Shown here piece by piece: positions 26,273-35,157 of a stretch of 64,000 bases of DNA. The DNA is taken from contig NZ_LVJH01000007.1 of the NCBI RefSeq assembly GCF_001637205.1, forward strand, positions 248,001 through 312,000, given 5' to 3'. How positions within the stretch are numbered: position 1 is the first letter of the stretch; every line of letters starts with the position of its first letter. The notes below the pieces were generated by a model. The model searched no databases. It had not been told where the DNA came from and was given only the letters and a program-made list of their open reading frames with translations. Position numbers and translations under genes: made by a program. The DNA comes from Paenibacillus glacialis. GTDB lineage: Bacteria; Bacillota; Bacilli; Paenibacillales; Paenibacillaceae.

Positions 26273-26929
26273 CTATCTCTTAGGAACATTATTCAGAAGC
26301 AAACCGCGATACAAATATTCAAAAATAAATTCAAATGCCTCTAAGTGTCTCTTAGCTTCAAAAGCATTCTTACCCCAGGCACAGATACCATGATTCTGTA
26401 ACAATATGCCAGGTACCGCAGGATTAAGCACACCAGGAACTTCTGCTGCAATACTTGGAATGTTTGCATAATTAGGGATAACTGGAATGGCAATCTCAGC
26501 ATTCTCTTCCCAGATGTTGAAAGCTTTAATCAGTTCAATACCTTGAGCTTTAACAACCCCCGTCTGACCAAGCCATTCGCTAATCAGGTTGTTGTATACG
26601 GTATGTACGTGGAACACCGCACCGCAACCAGTCAATCGATATATTTCACAATGGATCAGTGTTTCGGCACTGGGTTTGAGTGTAGTTGTTTCACACGCTT
26701 GACCGTTCTGATCTACGAATAAAAAGTCCTGAGGCGTATTCACAGATTTATCTTTACCGCTTGCAGTTACCGCGAAATGAAATTGATCCTCTTGAAATTC
26801 CCCAACTCGAATGGATAAATTACCGCTTGTTCCAGGGAACCAATTACGCTCTGCAAATAGGGTTTTTACTTTTCGTAGGTCATCAAGCGCCTGTTGTTTT
26901 TCTTCTAAGGTGATATCCTCAAAGCTCAT
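26273..26929 (-). CDS. mtnB: Methylthioribulose-1-phosphate dehydratase
   Basis: Class II aldolase-fold zinc enzyme of 218 residues that dehydrates 5-methylthioribulose 1-phosphate in methionine salvage. It shows the glycine-rich NWFPGTSGNLSIR near 29-41, the conserved TASGKDK, the zinc-binding HVHTVYNN near 103 and a further histidine in QNHGICAWG near 172. The length is typical. It is the last gene of a long minus-strand run and starts 14 bp after the mtnX stop, with an AGGAG-type site in the gap. Confidence 0.93.
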   Translation of the reverse strand: MSFEDITLEEKQQALDDLRKVKTLFAERNWFPGTSGNLSIRVGEFQEDQFHFAVTASGKDKSVNTPQDFLFVDQNGQACETTTLKPSAETLIHCEIYRLTGCGAVFHVHTVYNNLISEWLGQTGVVKAQGIELIKAFNIWEENAEIAIPVIPNYANIPSIAAEVPGVLNPAVPGILLQNHGICAWGKNAFEAKRHLEAFEFIFEYLYRGLLLNNVPKR

Positions 26930-26943
26930 GATTTCAGCACTCC

Positions 26944-27609
26944 TTATTCTTGTTTCAGTTGCATATCTTTTAAGATGTCATGAAAAGTCTCATAAGGAAC
27001 ATGGTCTACACCAAGCTCTTCACATTTCGTAGTGAGGTGGGAGCGGGAATAGACAAGATCAGCAATTTTGGCACCTTCGAAATCAGTTAGGCTATCTCCA
27101 ATAAGGATTCGGAAATAAGATTCCTCTGGAAACATTCGCATCACTGTTGTTTTACACATGCCGCACCCACTCTTGCAAGGAGGAAGACATGGATTGGGCC
27201 AAGTGATTTCCATTTGTTCACCTGTAAAGTCAGCACCATTGCAATAGATATGATCCGCAGGAATGCCAAATGGTTTCAGCATAGGATGGATGAAGAAATC
27301 CATACCACCACTAGTGACATTGAATTCAATATTCTCAGCTTCAAGATAGTGGAGAAAGTCTTGGAAACCTTCGCGTATCCCAGCGGTATTTAGTACGAAA
27401 GAGGTAAGTTCTTCTTTTTGGCTAGAAGGTATGAGAGCGAACATAGCTCCTACACCTACTTTAAGCGTTAACCGTTGCTTAATTGTATCTTCAACAATAG
27501 CCTCATAACCAGCGGGTTTGAATTGGTTCATAATCGCAACAATATTATCTGTAATTGTGATAGTACCGTCGAAATCGCAAAAGATGACGGTTTTCTTAGG
27601 TGATGTCAT
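26944..27609 (-). CDS. mtnX: 2-hydroxy-3-keto-5-methylthiopentenyl-1-phosphate phosphatase
   Basis: HAD-superfamily phosphatase of 221 residues, a step of the Bacillus-type split route where MtnW and MtnX replace the fused MtnC enzyme. The nucleophile motif is FCDFDGTITITDN near 11-23. Further motifs are NVTSGGMDF near 100 and LIGDSLTDFEGA near 176. A CxxxCxxCK-like stretch (PCLPPCKSGCGMC) is common in this family. Its ATG overlaps the mtnW stop codon by one base (TAATG), so translation is coupled. Confidence 0.93.
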   Translation of the reverse strand: MTSPKKTVIFCDFDGTITITDNIVAIMNQFKPAGYEAIVEDTIKQRLTLKVGVGAMFALIPSSQKEELTSFVLNTAGIREGFQDFLHYLEAENIEFNVTSGGMDFFIHPMLKPFGIPADHIYCNGADFTGEQMEITWPNPCLPPCKSGCGMCKTTVMRMFPEESYFRILIGDSLTDFEGAKIADLVYSRSHLTTKCEELGVDHVPYETFHDILKDMQLKQE

Positions 27610-28820
27610 TATTTTCCTCCCCAGATGTTCAATGCTGTTTGTAGTTCAGGAAATGAATGTGCATAGTCGGATAAAGGGATGTTGTGTGTAGCTGCATCAA
27701 TGGCTTGTAAAAAAGCACGTCCGCCTGCAGCCGTACCCATTGGATGACCGTGAATACCGCCACCTGCATTGACTACGACATCCATGCCGAAATCTTGTAG
27801 TATGACCGGTACGAGGCCGGGATGAATTCCAGCAGAAGGAACAGGCATACTTGTTTTTATAGATAAATCTGAGCTTATAAGTTCATCTCGGATCGCTAAA
27901 TTCTCATCGCGAGGCATCGTGACAGATCCATATGGAGAAGGGAAAAGTACTAGATCGGCACCAGCTAGGCGCATTAACTGTCCAAGAAGTACTGACGCTG
28001 AAATACCATAATGAGGTGAAGGGTACATTGCCCCAGCCAATGCAGGATGTGCTGCAATCGGAACGGTAATCTCCGGATCACTACTTAGCTCATGCAGGAC
28101 ATCATAACCATAAGACAGGACATTGAACAGTAAAGCGTTAGCCCCAGCATCGATAGCTCTTAGTGCTTGCTGTTTCAGATCAGACGTGCGTCCGGTTAAG
28201 TTCGTAGCGTAAAGAAGTTTTTTACCTGTTTCTTTACTCGCTTCTTCCGCAGCTCTAGCACAAATCTCGACACGTTTCTCAATAGGTGTTAGTTCATTCT
28301 CGAACAAAATCTCATCATCTTTGATGAGATCGACACCGCCCAAAGCTTGAAGGGTGAATTGCTCACGAAGTTCATCTAGATTAAGCCCTATGACAGATTT
28401 AAAGATACTCATTAGGAGTGGGCGATTGTGTACATCAAGTTGTTGTCTGATGCCTTCAATTCCAAATTTAGGACCTGGAAAAGCTGACTGAAATGATTCT
28501 GAGAATCCGAGCTTAATTAATTTGATTCGTCCATCCATAGAGATTTTACCAAATACGGTGACAAGAAGTGCTGGAATATCACGGCTGAAATTGACATCTG
28601 GGTAGGCAATGGTGATGTCCGCATACCGATCTGCGTCTGATAAGTCTTCATGTACATCGACATGTAATACTTGGCCTAGATGCTTTTGCATGGCGGTACG
28701 TTTCGCTTGAGGTAATTCGGTCCAACTTCCTACCGTTAATCCAACAGCGATCGATTCTGCCTTTTTATGAAAATCCGCTTTCGGATCATGCAATCTATAC
28801 GTAGCTGTGCAATAACTCAT
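27609..28820 (-). CDS. mtnW: 2,3-diketo-5-methylthiopentyl-1-phosphate enolase (RuBisCO-like)
   Basis: RuBisCO-like protein of 403 residues that enolises the diketo intermediate of methionine salvage. The metal-site segment GGVDLIKDDE near 166-175 keeps the lysine that is carbamylated in true RuBisCO plus the following acidic residues. ATNLTGRT near 210 and NAGGGIHGHPMGTAAGGRA near 353 form further parts of the active site. The length fits the family (about 400, shorter than RuBisCO). It starts 1 bp after the proC stop codon, so it is read with the proline genes. Confidence 0.95.
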   Translation of the reverse strand: MSYCTATYRLHDPKADFHKKAESIAVGLTVGSWTELPQAKRTAMQKHLGQVLHVDVHEDLSDADRYADITIAYPDVNFSRDIPALLVTVFGKISMDGRIKLIKLGFSESFQSAFPGPKFGIEGIRQQLDVHNRPLLMSIFKSVIGLNLDELREQFTLQALGGVDLIKDDEILFENELTPIEKRVEICARAAEEASKETGKKLLYATNLTGRTSDLKQQALRAIDAGANALLFNVLSYGYDVLHELSSDPEITVPIAAHPALAGAMYPSPHYGISASVLLGQLMRLAGADLVLFPSPYGSVTMPRDENLAIRDELISSDLSIKTSMPVPSAGIHPGLVPVILQDFGMDVVVNAGGGIHGHPMGTAAGGRAFLQAIDAATHNIPLSDYAHSFPELQTALNIWGGK

Positions 28821-29678
28821 TTAAATTTCCTCCTCAAGTGCCGCGCCCATTTCACGTGAGCGTTCACTGCAACGATTGACAGCGGCAATAACATCTTCGA
28901 AAAAATCACCTTCGTCAAGCACACTAATCGCGGCTTGGGTAGATCCGTTAGGTGAAGTGACTTTCGCTCTCAGAGCGCTAGGTGCTTCACCCGTTTGTTG
29001 TACCATTCGAGCAGCACCAAGTACCGTTTGAATCGTCAATTCCGTGCATTGTTCTTGGGTTAGACCACCACGAACCCCTGCAGCAATCATCGCTTCCATC
29101 ATATAGTAGATATAAGCGGGGCCACTGCCCGAAATTCCAGTCAATAAGTCCATATTCTTCTCTTCAATGATCGTGATCGTGCCAACAGCTTCAAATAAAG
29201 TCGTAACAATACGTTGTTGATCTTCAGTCACTTCAGTAGAGAACGAAATTCCAGTGGCGCCAAGACCAATTGAACTAGACGTATTCGGCATCGTGCGAGC
29301 GATAGGTTGATTGCGACCTAATAGGCGCTGCATAGTGCTGATCGATAGACCTGCGATAACAGATACAATCAACTGGTCTTCTGAAAGCAGAGGTCCTAGT
29401 TGTTGGAGAGCCGCAGCAGCATCTTTGGGTTTCATCGCTAGGACAATAACCGAAGAACTCTGCAGGATACCGATCTTGGCTGATTCATCATTGCTGGTCT
29501 TAACTTGATATAACTTCTGCAATTCTTCAAGACGTACAGCATTACTGCGATTAAGCATCATAATATTGGAAGGCAGAACCACGGACCGCGCAATAAGACC
29601 GCGTACGATAGCTTCTGCCATCGATCCTGCGCCATAAAAAGTAATATTATTCTGAATTGCGTACTGTTGTTGGCTCAT
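28821..29678 (-). CDS. proC: Pyrroline-5-carboxylate reductase
   Basis: Last enzyme of proline synthesis, 285 residues, reducing pyrroline-5-carboxylate with NAD(P)H. The nucleotide-binding loop ITFYGAGSMAEAIVRGL lies near 12-28; VIVLAMKPKD near 75, ARTMPNTSSSIG near 128, and the C-terminal signature GSGPAYIYYMMEAM near 184 are all present, with LRAKVTSPNGSTQ near 236. It lies 22 bp after proA with GGAGGATTG before the ATG, and directly abuts mtnW. Confidence 0.95.
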   Translation of the reverse strand: MSQQQYAIQNNITFYGAGSMAEAIVRGLIARSVVLPSNIMMLNRSNAVRLEELQKLYQVKTSNDESAKIGILQSSSVIVLAMKPKDAAAALQQLGPLLSEDQLIVSVIAGLSISTMQRLLGRNQPIARTMPNTSSSIGLGATGISFSTEVTEDQQRIVTTLFEAVGTITIIEEKNMDLLTGISGSGPAYIYYMMEAMIAAGVRGGLTQEQCTELTIQTVLGAARMVQQTGEAPSALRAKVTSPNGSTQAAISVLDEGDFFEDVIAAVNRCSERSREMGAALEEEI

Positions 29679-29700
29679 GATTCAATCCTCCATGTCGGAA

Positions 29701-30954
29701 TTATCGACGAATTTGTCCGTTACCGTAGATTCTATATTTCGTAGAAGTGAGTGAAGGGAGTCCCATTGGGCCCCGAGCGTGTAACTTTTGAGTGCTGATT
29801 CCAATCTCTGCTCCAAATCCGAATTCGAATCCGTCCGTGAACCGAGTAGAAGCATTATGATATACTGCTGCAGCATCAACCTCTTGGATGAACAAAGCAG
29901 CCTGATCTTTATCTTCCGTAACGATACATTCAGAGTGTTGCGTTCCATGTTGTGCAATATGATCAAGCGCTTCTTGGATCGTGTTGACTATTTGGACATT
30001 CAAAATGTAATCATTATATTCCGTAGAGTAATCTTCTTCGGTAGCGAGGGTAGCCCAAGGGATGATCGCAAGCGTTTCTTCACATCCACGAATTTCTACG
30101 TTGGATTCCTTGAATTGCTCTGCTAGAGATGCAAGATGGCGTGCAGCGAAATCTTGATGAACGATAAGGGTCTCCATCGAATTACAGACGGATGGACGTT
30201 GAACTTTGGCGTTTAAGCTGATATCCGATGCCATAGTAGGATCAGCCGATGCATCTAAATACGTATGACATACACCAGCGCCTGTTTCGATGACTGGGAC
30301 AGTGGCATTCTCAACAACATTCTGGATAAGAGATCTGCCACCGCGTGGAATCACAACGTCTAGTAATCCTTTGAGCTTCAACATTTCATCGACAGATGCG
30401 CGATTCGGATCTTCGATAATTTGTAGGGCATCCACAGGGATAGCTGATAGGGCAAGTGCACGATGCAGCACTTCAATAATTTGACGGTTGGATGATATAG
30501 CGGAAGAGCCACCGCGCAGGACAACTGCGTTACCCGTCTTAAGACAAAGACCAGCAGCATCGACAGTTACATTCGGACGAGCTTCATATATGATACCAAT
30601 TACGCCAAGTGGAACACGAACTTTATCGATCGTAAGACCGTTAGGACGATCTAACGCTTCTAGTACGTCACCAATAGGATCTGGAAGATCAATAATCTGC
30701 TCTAAACCTTCAGCCATAGCGTTGATGCGTTCCGGATTCAATGCCAGTCGGTCGAGTAGAGAAGGGACCGTACCCTGCTGACGTCCGCGTTCAAGATCTT
30801 CAAGATTCGCACTTAGAATTAGCTCTTGTTCCTGTCTAAGCGCCTGAGCCATCAGTTGCAACGCCTCATTCTTCTGATGAGTATCCAAGCGATTCAGTAC
30901 AGTAGCAGCAGCTTTCGCAAGCGTTGCCTTTTCTCTTACTTCACTTTTGTTCAT
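29701..30954 (-). CDS. proA: Gamma-glutamyl phosphate reductase
   Basis: Second enzyme of proline synthesis, 417 residues, an aldehyde-dehydrogenase-fold enzyme reducing glutamyl phosphate to the semialdehyde. Recognisable by GVIGIIYEARPNVTVDAAG near 117-135, VVLRGGSSAI near 143, VIPRGGRSLI near 205 and the catalytic cysteine region KVQRPSVCNSMET near 251. The length is standard. AGGAGG lies just before the ATG and is preceded on the message by a ~240-bp array of 60-bp repeat units. The gap to proB (528 bp) is unusually long for proBA operons and is filled with two repeat families. Confidence 0.95.
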   Translation of the reverse strand: MNKSEVREKATLAKAAATVLNRLDTHQKNEALQLMAQALRQEQELILSANLEDLERGRQQGTVPSLLDRLALNPERINAMAEGLEQIIDLPDPIGDVLEALDRPNGLTIDKVRVPLGVIGIIYEARPNVTVDAAGLCLKTGNAVVLRGGSSAISSNRQIIEVLHRALALSAIPVDALQIIEDPNRASVDEMLKLKGLLDVVIPRGGRSLIQNVVENATVPVIETGAGVCHTYLDASADPTMASDISLNAKVQRPSVCNSMETLIVHQDFAARHLASLAEQFKESNVEIRGCEETLAIIPWATLATEEDYSTEYNDYILNVQIVNTIQEALDHIAQHGTQHSECIVTEDKDQAALFIQEVDAAAVYHNASTRFTDGFEFGFGAEIGISTQKLHARGPMGLPSLTSTKYRIYGNGQIRR

Positions 30955-30969
30955 GGGATAACCTCCTGA

Positions 30970-31210
30970 AATTTTTTAGCGTTACTTTCAGATTACCTTC
31001 GTAAAAAATTGCATCGTAAGCATGAGCTTAAGTTTTTGAGCATATCATCATTGATCTGCTTCGAAGAAACTACTTCGGAAGCATGGTGTTATTTTTTAGC
31101 GTTACTTTCAGATTACCTTCGTAAAAAATTGCATCGTAAGCATGAGCTTAAGTTTTTGAGCATATCATCGTCGAACTACTTCGAAAAAACTACTTCGGAA
31201 GCATAAGCTA
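30970..31210 (-). repeat. Tandem ~60-bp repeat array (family A) in front of proA
   Basis: Two near-identical 120-bp units (30971-31090 and 31091-31210) match almost perfectly except in a short segment around 31050-31067. In the direction of proA each splits into two ~60-bp subunits starting ATGCTTCCGAAGTAGTTT and ATGCTTACGATGCAATTTT. The last subunit carries a perfect 9-bp inverted repeat (30970-30978 with 31002-31010) and ends two bases before the AGGAGG of proA. The same unit type occurs at 42472-42680. Neither frame codes for a recognisable protein. Confidence 0.9.
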
Positions 31211-31300
31211 TAATCTAAAACTTCTAACCTCATTGAGCTATAGGGGTTCTAATCCTTAATTAGTAGTGCTTTCAAAAAAGTTGGATCAAGCTGAAGCCTA

Positions 31301-31440
31301 GCGAAGGGGACGGAATTATCCTGAAGGAGCGATAGCGTTCGCCTTTGCAATTGGATTTCTACCGCGATAAGCGGTATATAATCAAGAAACCCAATTACAA
31401 CAGCGAGCGAAAGGATAATCCGTCACCGTAGCGGTCATCC
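31301..31440. repeat. Dispersed ~140-bp structured intergenic element (family B), copy 1
   Basis: Segment in the proB-proA gap with nested inverted repeats: outer arms GACGGAATTATCCT (31309-31322) and AGGATAATCCGTC (31412-31424), middle arms AATTGGATTTCT and AGAAACCCAATT, and an inner hairpin ACCGC-GATAA-GCGGT. A diverged copy with the same overall order lies at 51107-51247. It carries no ORF. It resembles short structured repeats that I recall as frequent between genes of Paenibacillus. Confidence 0.75.
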
Positions 31441-31482
31441 TATGCATACAATTTTTCAAACGCTAATTATAGTGCTGTGCCC

Positions 31483-32586
31483 CTATTTCAATGTAATCCA
31501 CTCGTCCCGATGAACAACCTCTAACCGATGAATACTATCAATCTTCTGATATACATCTGAACTGGACATGCCGCAGACTTGGCGTAATTGATCATCATCA
31601 TAATTAATGACGCCTCTTCCGATGACTACAGCTTCCGTATTAAGTACTTCTACGACATCTCCTGCATGGAAATGACCTTCCACTTGTTTAACACCAACAG
31701 GTAGTAGACTATGTCCGCCATGAATTAGTGCCTTTTCGGCACCTGTATCGACAATAATCGAACCAAGTGGTGTTGACATGAAGCCAAGCCATTGTTTTTT
31801 CATAGATAGGGAGGATAGTTTAGTATCGAAATAAGTTCCACGTCCTTGACCGTCTACAGCGTTCTGAAGATCTCCATGTGCTGTAACCTTCCCTATGAAG
31901 ACTGGGACACCGCCTCGTGTTGCTATTTTGGCCGCATCTACTTTGGAGCGCATGCCACCTGTACCGAGTGAGGAACCAGCACCACCTGCAATTGCGTAAA
32001 TTTCCTCCGTTATTTCAGTCACATGACTGTAACGAACAGCATCTGGATGCTTGCGAGGATCACCACTATAAAGACCGTCCATATCCGTGAGGATTAAGAG
32101 ATGGCGTGCTTTCACTAAATTGGCGACAAGGGCGGATAAGGTGTCATTATCACCGAATTTCAGTTCATCAACAGATACGGTATCATTTTCATTAACAATA
32201 GGGATGACACCTTGTTTCAACAATTCTTCAACAGTCATACCAGCATTATTCATCCGTTTACGGCTGCAGAAATCGGTTCGTGTAAGTAGTAACTGCGCGG
32301 TGACAATGCCATGGGCAGCGAAGGCTTGTTGATAGGCTTGCATGAGTAGTGCCTGACCTACCGCAGCAGCAGCTTGTTTCTCATGTAACAATCGAGGACG
32401 AGCGTTATAACCAATCTCACGGAAGCCTGCTGCAACCGCACCTGATGTGACTAATAGTACTTCGTGACCTGCCGCTCTCAAGCCTGCCATTTCTCTAGCG
32501 AAAAATATGATAGCTTCTCGGTTCAATGCTCCTTCGACAGAGGTAAGGGAGCTACTTCCAATTTTGACGACGATACGGGACGACAC
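31483..32586 (-). CDS. proB: Glutamate 5-kinase
   Basis: First enzyme of proline synthesis, 367 residues from GTG. Amino-acid-kinase domain: SSRIVVKIGSSSLT at the start, VTSGAVAAGFREIG near 51, IVNENDTVSVDELKFGDND near 137, GTGGMRSKVDAAKIATRGG near 214. A C-terminal PUA domain (about 278-367) includes GVINYDDDQLRQVCGMSS. The frame stays open upstream, but that part would lie inside the T-box terminator. The GTG at 32586 has GAGGAAG upstream and gives the usual length. Confidence 0.95.
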   Translation of the reverse strand: MSSRIVVKIGSSSLTSVEGALNREAIIFFAREMAGLRAAGHEVLLVTSGAVAAGFREIGYNARPRLLHEKQAAAAVGQALLMQAYQQAFAAHGIVTAQLLLTRTDFCSRKRMNNAGMTVEELLKQGVIPIVNENDTVSVDELKFGDNDTLSALVANLVKARHLLILTDMDGLYSGDPRKHPDAVRYSHVTEITEEIYAIAGGAGSSLGTGGMRSKVDAAKIATRGGVPVFIGKVTAHGDLQNAVDGQGRGTYFDTKLSSLSMKKQWLGFMSTPLGSIIVDTGAEKALIHGGHSLLPVGVKQVEGHFHAGDVVEVLNTEAVVIGRGVINYDDDQLRQVCGMSSSDVYQKIDSIHRLEVVHRDEWITLK

Positions 32587-32631
32587 AACAATCACTTCCT
32601 CATTAAAGATCAATTTTACAACAATAAATAC

Positions 32632-32880
32632 AAAAAAACCTTCATCCTTTACGAGCAAAGGACGAAAGTTATAGCTTCCGCGGTACCACCTTTATTGATG
32701 AGTAGATCATCCAACTTAATAACCTTGTAACAGAAGGTACTGTCCCGCATGATGGTGCAGGCCGCTCAGGGGTAGGGTTCGATAAGGATTCACGGTAAAC
32801 TCTCTCAGCCAAGGAATTTACTCTCTATAAGCGTGCACAGCCTTACTTAATGGTCCCGTCAACACGTTTTCATATATAAA
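32632..32880 (-). promoter_or_regulatory. T-box leader (tRNA-Pro specificity) of proB
   Basis: On the minus strand the invariant T-box core AGGTGGTACCGCG lies at 32691-32679. It is followed by the terminator TTCGTCCTTT...AAAGGATGAAGG and seven T (32668 down to 32632). Upstream, Stem I elements are visible: AGAGAG, an apical GTAAA/TTTAC stem, and a specifier-loop-like GAACCCTACC. That places CCT, a proline codon, followed by A, as specifier (complement of 32774-32776). Uncharged tRNA-Pro should promote readthrough into proB and the genes behind it. Stem I pairing was not folded computationally. Confidence 0.93.
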
Positions 32881-32933
32881 GGATAGGTTTATTTTCAAAT
32901 AGGATACCATGTAAATGAACCCTTTGCAAAAGA

Positions 32934-34145
32934 TTAAGAGAAGATGCCTAGTTTACCAATCCGTGAGGCTGCTTCTTGCAGTCTAGCCTCGGAGCTAAGT
33001 AACCCAATACGTACATAACCTTCTCCACAGCTACCGAATCCTACACCTGGCGCGACAGCTACTTTAGCTTCCTTAAGAAGGAGATCTGAGAAGGAAACGG
33101 AAGTATGCCCCTCAGGAACAGGTAACCAACTAAAGAAAGATCCACTCGGTCTATCTGTGTGCCAACCTATTTCATCTAATGCACTGTGTAGCGCATTCCG
33201 TCTCGATTCATACCGAGCCACTAGCTCATGAACACAATCCTGAGAAGAAGTGAGTGCGACTGCTGCGGCAGATTGGATACCGCCGAATAAACTGACATAC
33301 ATATGATCCTGAAGAGAATTAATGTGTGAGATCACTTCGGCATTACCAAGAGCAAATCCTACACGCCATCCAGCCATATTATACGTTTTGGAAAGGGTAT
33401 ATAACTCGATTCCTACTTCTTTAGCACCTGGTGCTTGAAGGAAGCTGACAGGCTGCTTACCATCGAATCCGATAGCTCCATAAGCGAAATCACTGGCTAC
33501 GATAATTTTGTTCTTTGCAGCGAATTTTACGGTTTCTTCATAGAAAGAAAGTGGAGCCGTTGCAGAGGTTGGGTTGTTAGGATAATTCAGGAACATGAGC
33601 TTAGCGCGAGCTTTATCTTCTTCACTAATCTGATTGTAATCAGGTAAGAATTCATTCTCTTTGAGAAGAGGCATGAAGGACATTTCAGCACGTGCTAGCG
33701 CTACACCCGACCAATAATCTGGATATCCTGGGTCTGGTACAAGGCAGAGATCGCCTGGATTAAGAACCACTTGAGGTAACTCTACAAGCCCTGTTTTACC
33801 CCCGAATAGAATAGCGACTTCAGTCTCAGGATCAAGAACAACACCGTAATCCTCGAGATATCGTGTAGCAATGGCTTCTTTTAGAAAAGAATAACCCGTA
33901 AAAGGAGGGTACTTGTGATAAAGCGGGTTAGCCGCCGCATTTTGTAACTCTTTCACAATATGTTCTGGTGTTGGTGTATCGGGATTGCCTTGTCCTAGAT
34001 TAATGACATCATGGCCCTCGGCAATTTCACGATTGACTTTCTGAACTAAATTAGCGAAAAATTGACTAGGTAGTCCCTTGATAACATCGGCCGGTTCGAT
34101 GTGAAAGGCTGAGACGGTATTCTGGTTGTTTGGCTGACTGGTCAT
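32934..34145 (-). CDS. mtnE: PLP-dependent aminotransferase, methionine salvage (MtnE type)
   Basis: Class I/II aminotransferase of 403 residues. It closely follows the Bacillus MtnE pattern (GLPSQFFANLVQKVNREIAE, split; HDVINLGQGNPDTPTPEHI near 49; YTLSKTYNMAGWRVGFALG near 247 with the PLP lysine in SKTYN; APGVGFGSCGEGYVRIGLL near the end). Family members make methionine from ketomethiobutyrate. The context of mtnU (divergent) and mtnWXB supports this. The start ATG has only a weak site upstream, so the first ~10 residues are uncertain. It ends about 50 bp before the proB T-box. Confidence 0.9.
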   Translation of the reverse strand: MTSQPNNQNTVSAFHIEPADVIKGLPSQFFANLVQKVNREIAEGHDVINLGQGNPDTPTPEHIVKELQNAAANPLYHKYPPFTGYSFLKEAIATRYLEDYGVVLDPETEVAILFGGKTGLVELPQVVLNPGDLCLVPDPGYPDYWSGVALARAEMSFMPLLKENEFLPDYNQISEEDKARAKLMFLNYPNNPTSATAPLSFYEETVKFAAKNKIIVASDFAYGAIGFDGKQPVSFLQAPGAKEVGIELYTLSKTYNMAGWRVGFALGNAEVISHINSLQDHMYVSLFGGIQSAAAVALTSSQDCVHELVARYESRRNALHSALDEIGWHTDRPSGSFFSWLPVPEGHTSVSFSDLLLKEAKVAVAPGVGFGSCGEGYVRIGLLSSEARLQEAASRIGKLGIFS

Positions 34146-34297
34146 CCTTAATCACACTACTCTCTTAAAAATATAGTAAATTTAATTTATCATCATTTAA
34201 CCGAGCTGTATAGGTTGAATTAACATATGGAAGTGTTGCATGGGGATGGTTCAACAAGATAAGATGATGTATATCAATTTGAATAGAGGCGAGGGTT

Positions 34298-35113
34298 ATG
34301 ACAAATCTAACAAACAATGACCAATTACGTATAGCATTGATTCAAACACCTATTCAATTAGGGGACCCAGAAACGAATGTGTTGCATATCCGCTCTTTAA
34401 TGGAGAAAGCCGTGGGACAGACACCCAAACCGGATCTTTTGATGTTGCCTGAAATGTGGAATACAGGATATGCCTTGGAACAAATTCAAGATATCGCGGA
34501 TGAGCACGGTGAGCACAGTAAGGGATGGTTAAGCGCTTTTGCCAAGGAGCATCATATCTTCATTGTAGGCGGTTCGATTGCTGAAGCGAATGGCGATCAG
34601 ATTACGAATTCGATGTATGTATTCGACCGACAAGGAGAAGAGATCGCTAAATATTCGAAGATACACTTGTTCTGCTTAATGAATGAAGAGAAATATTTAG
34701 TTCCAGGTCAAGAGTTAGTTACTTTTCCTGTGAATGATGACTTTAAAGCAGGAGTGTCCATTTGTTATGATATCCGTTTTCCAGAAATGGCACGAAGTCT
34801 AGCACTGAATGGCGCTAAGGTATTATTCGTTCCGGCAGAATGGCCGCATCCCCGCTTGCATCATTGGCGTACACTGCTTATGGCACGTGCCATTGAGAAC
34901 CAGATGTATGTTGTCGCTTGTAACACAGTTGGGGATAACGGTGAAGCTTCATTTTTCGGTCATTCCATGATCATTGATCCATGGGGTGGGATTGTTGCTG
35001 AAGGTGGAGAAAGCGAAGAAATCGTCACAGGTGAGCTCTCGTTGTCACTTGTAGACGAAGTGAGAAGCCGTATTCCAATCTTTCAAGACCGTCGACCTGA
35101 TCTATATAAATAA
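34298..35113 (+). CDS. mtnU: Carbon-nitrogen hydrolase, omega-amidase type
   Basis: Nitrilase-superfamily amidase of 271 residues. The catalytic triad is visible: Glu in LLMLPEMWNTGY near 49, Lys in YSKIHLF near 122, Cys in GVSICYDIRFPE near 156. In Bacillus the homologue is encoded beside mtnE and is thought to hydrolyse the ketoglutaramate made when glutamine is the amino donor. Here it diverges from mtnE with 152 bp between the two start codons, where no SAM riboswitch is seen. A perfect hairpin follows its stop codon. Confidence 0.88.
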   Translation: MTNLTNNDQLRIALIQTPIQLGDPETNVLHIRSLMEKAVGQTPKPDLLMLPEMWNTGYALEQIQDIADEHGEHSKGWLSAFAKEHHIFIVGGSIAEANGDQITNSMYVFDRQGEEIAKYSKIHLFCLMNEEKYLVPGQELVTFPVNDDFKAGVSICYDIRFPEMARSLALNGAKVLFVPAEWPHPRLHHWRTLLMARAIENQMYVVACNTVGDNGEASFFGHSMIIDPWGGIVAEGGESEEIVTGELSLSLVDEVRSRIPIFQDRRPDLYK

Positions 35114-35125
35114 GAATAAGTAGTG

Positions 35126-35157
35126 AGCAACCTAATCTGGCGACAGATTAGGTTGCT
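35126..35157. terminator. Perfect hairpin between mtnU and the LysR gene
   Basis: AGCAACCTAATCTG (35126-35139) pairs perfectly with CAGATTAGGTTGCT (35144-35157) across GCGA. It sits between convergent genes, and its last base is part of the stop codon of the LysR gene. T tracts are weak on both sides. Confidence 0.75.

Noticed and set aside
30970..31210. CRISPR array
   Set aside because: Whole units of 120 bp (60-bp subunits) repeat without unique spacers, and there are no cas genes. A match to units before another gene identifies an intergenic repeat family.
32587..32658. N-terminal extension of proB
   Set aside because: The extra codons fall in the T-box terminator, and the known N-terminus starts at the GTG at 32586.
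34146..34297. SAM riboswitch between mtnE and mtnU
   Set aside because: The 152-bp region is short and shows none of the S-box core segments that I would expect.
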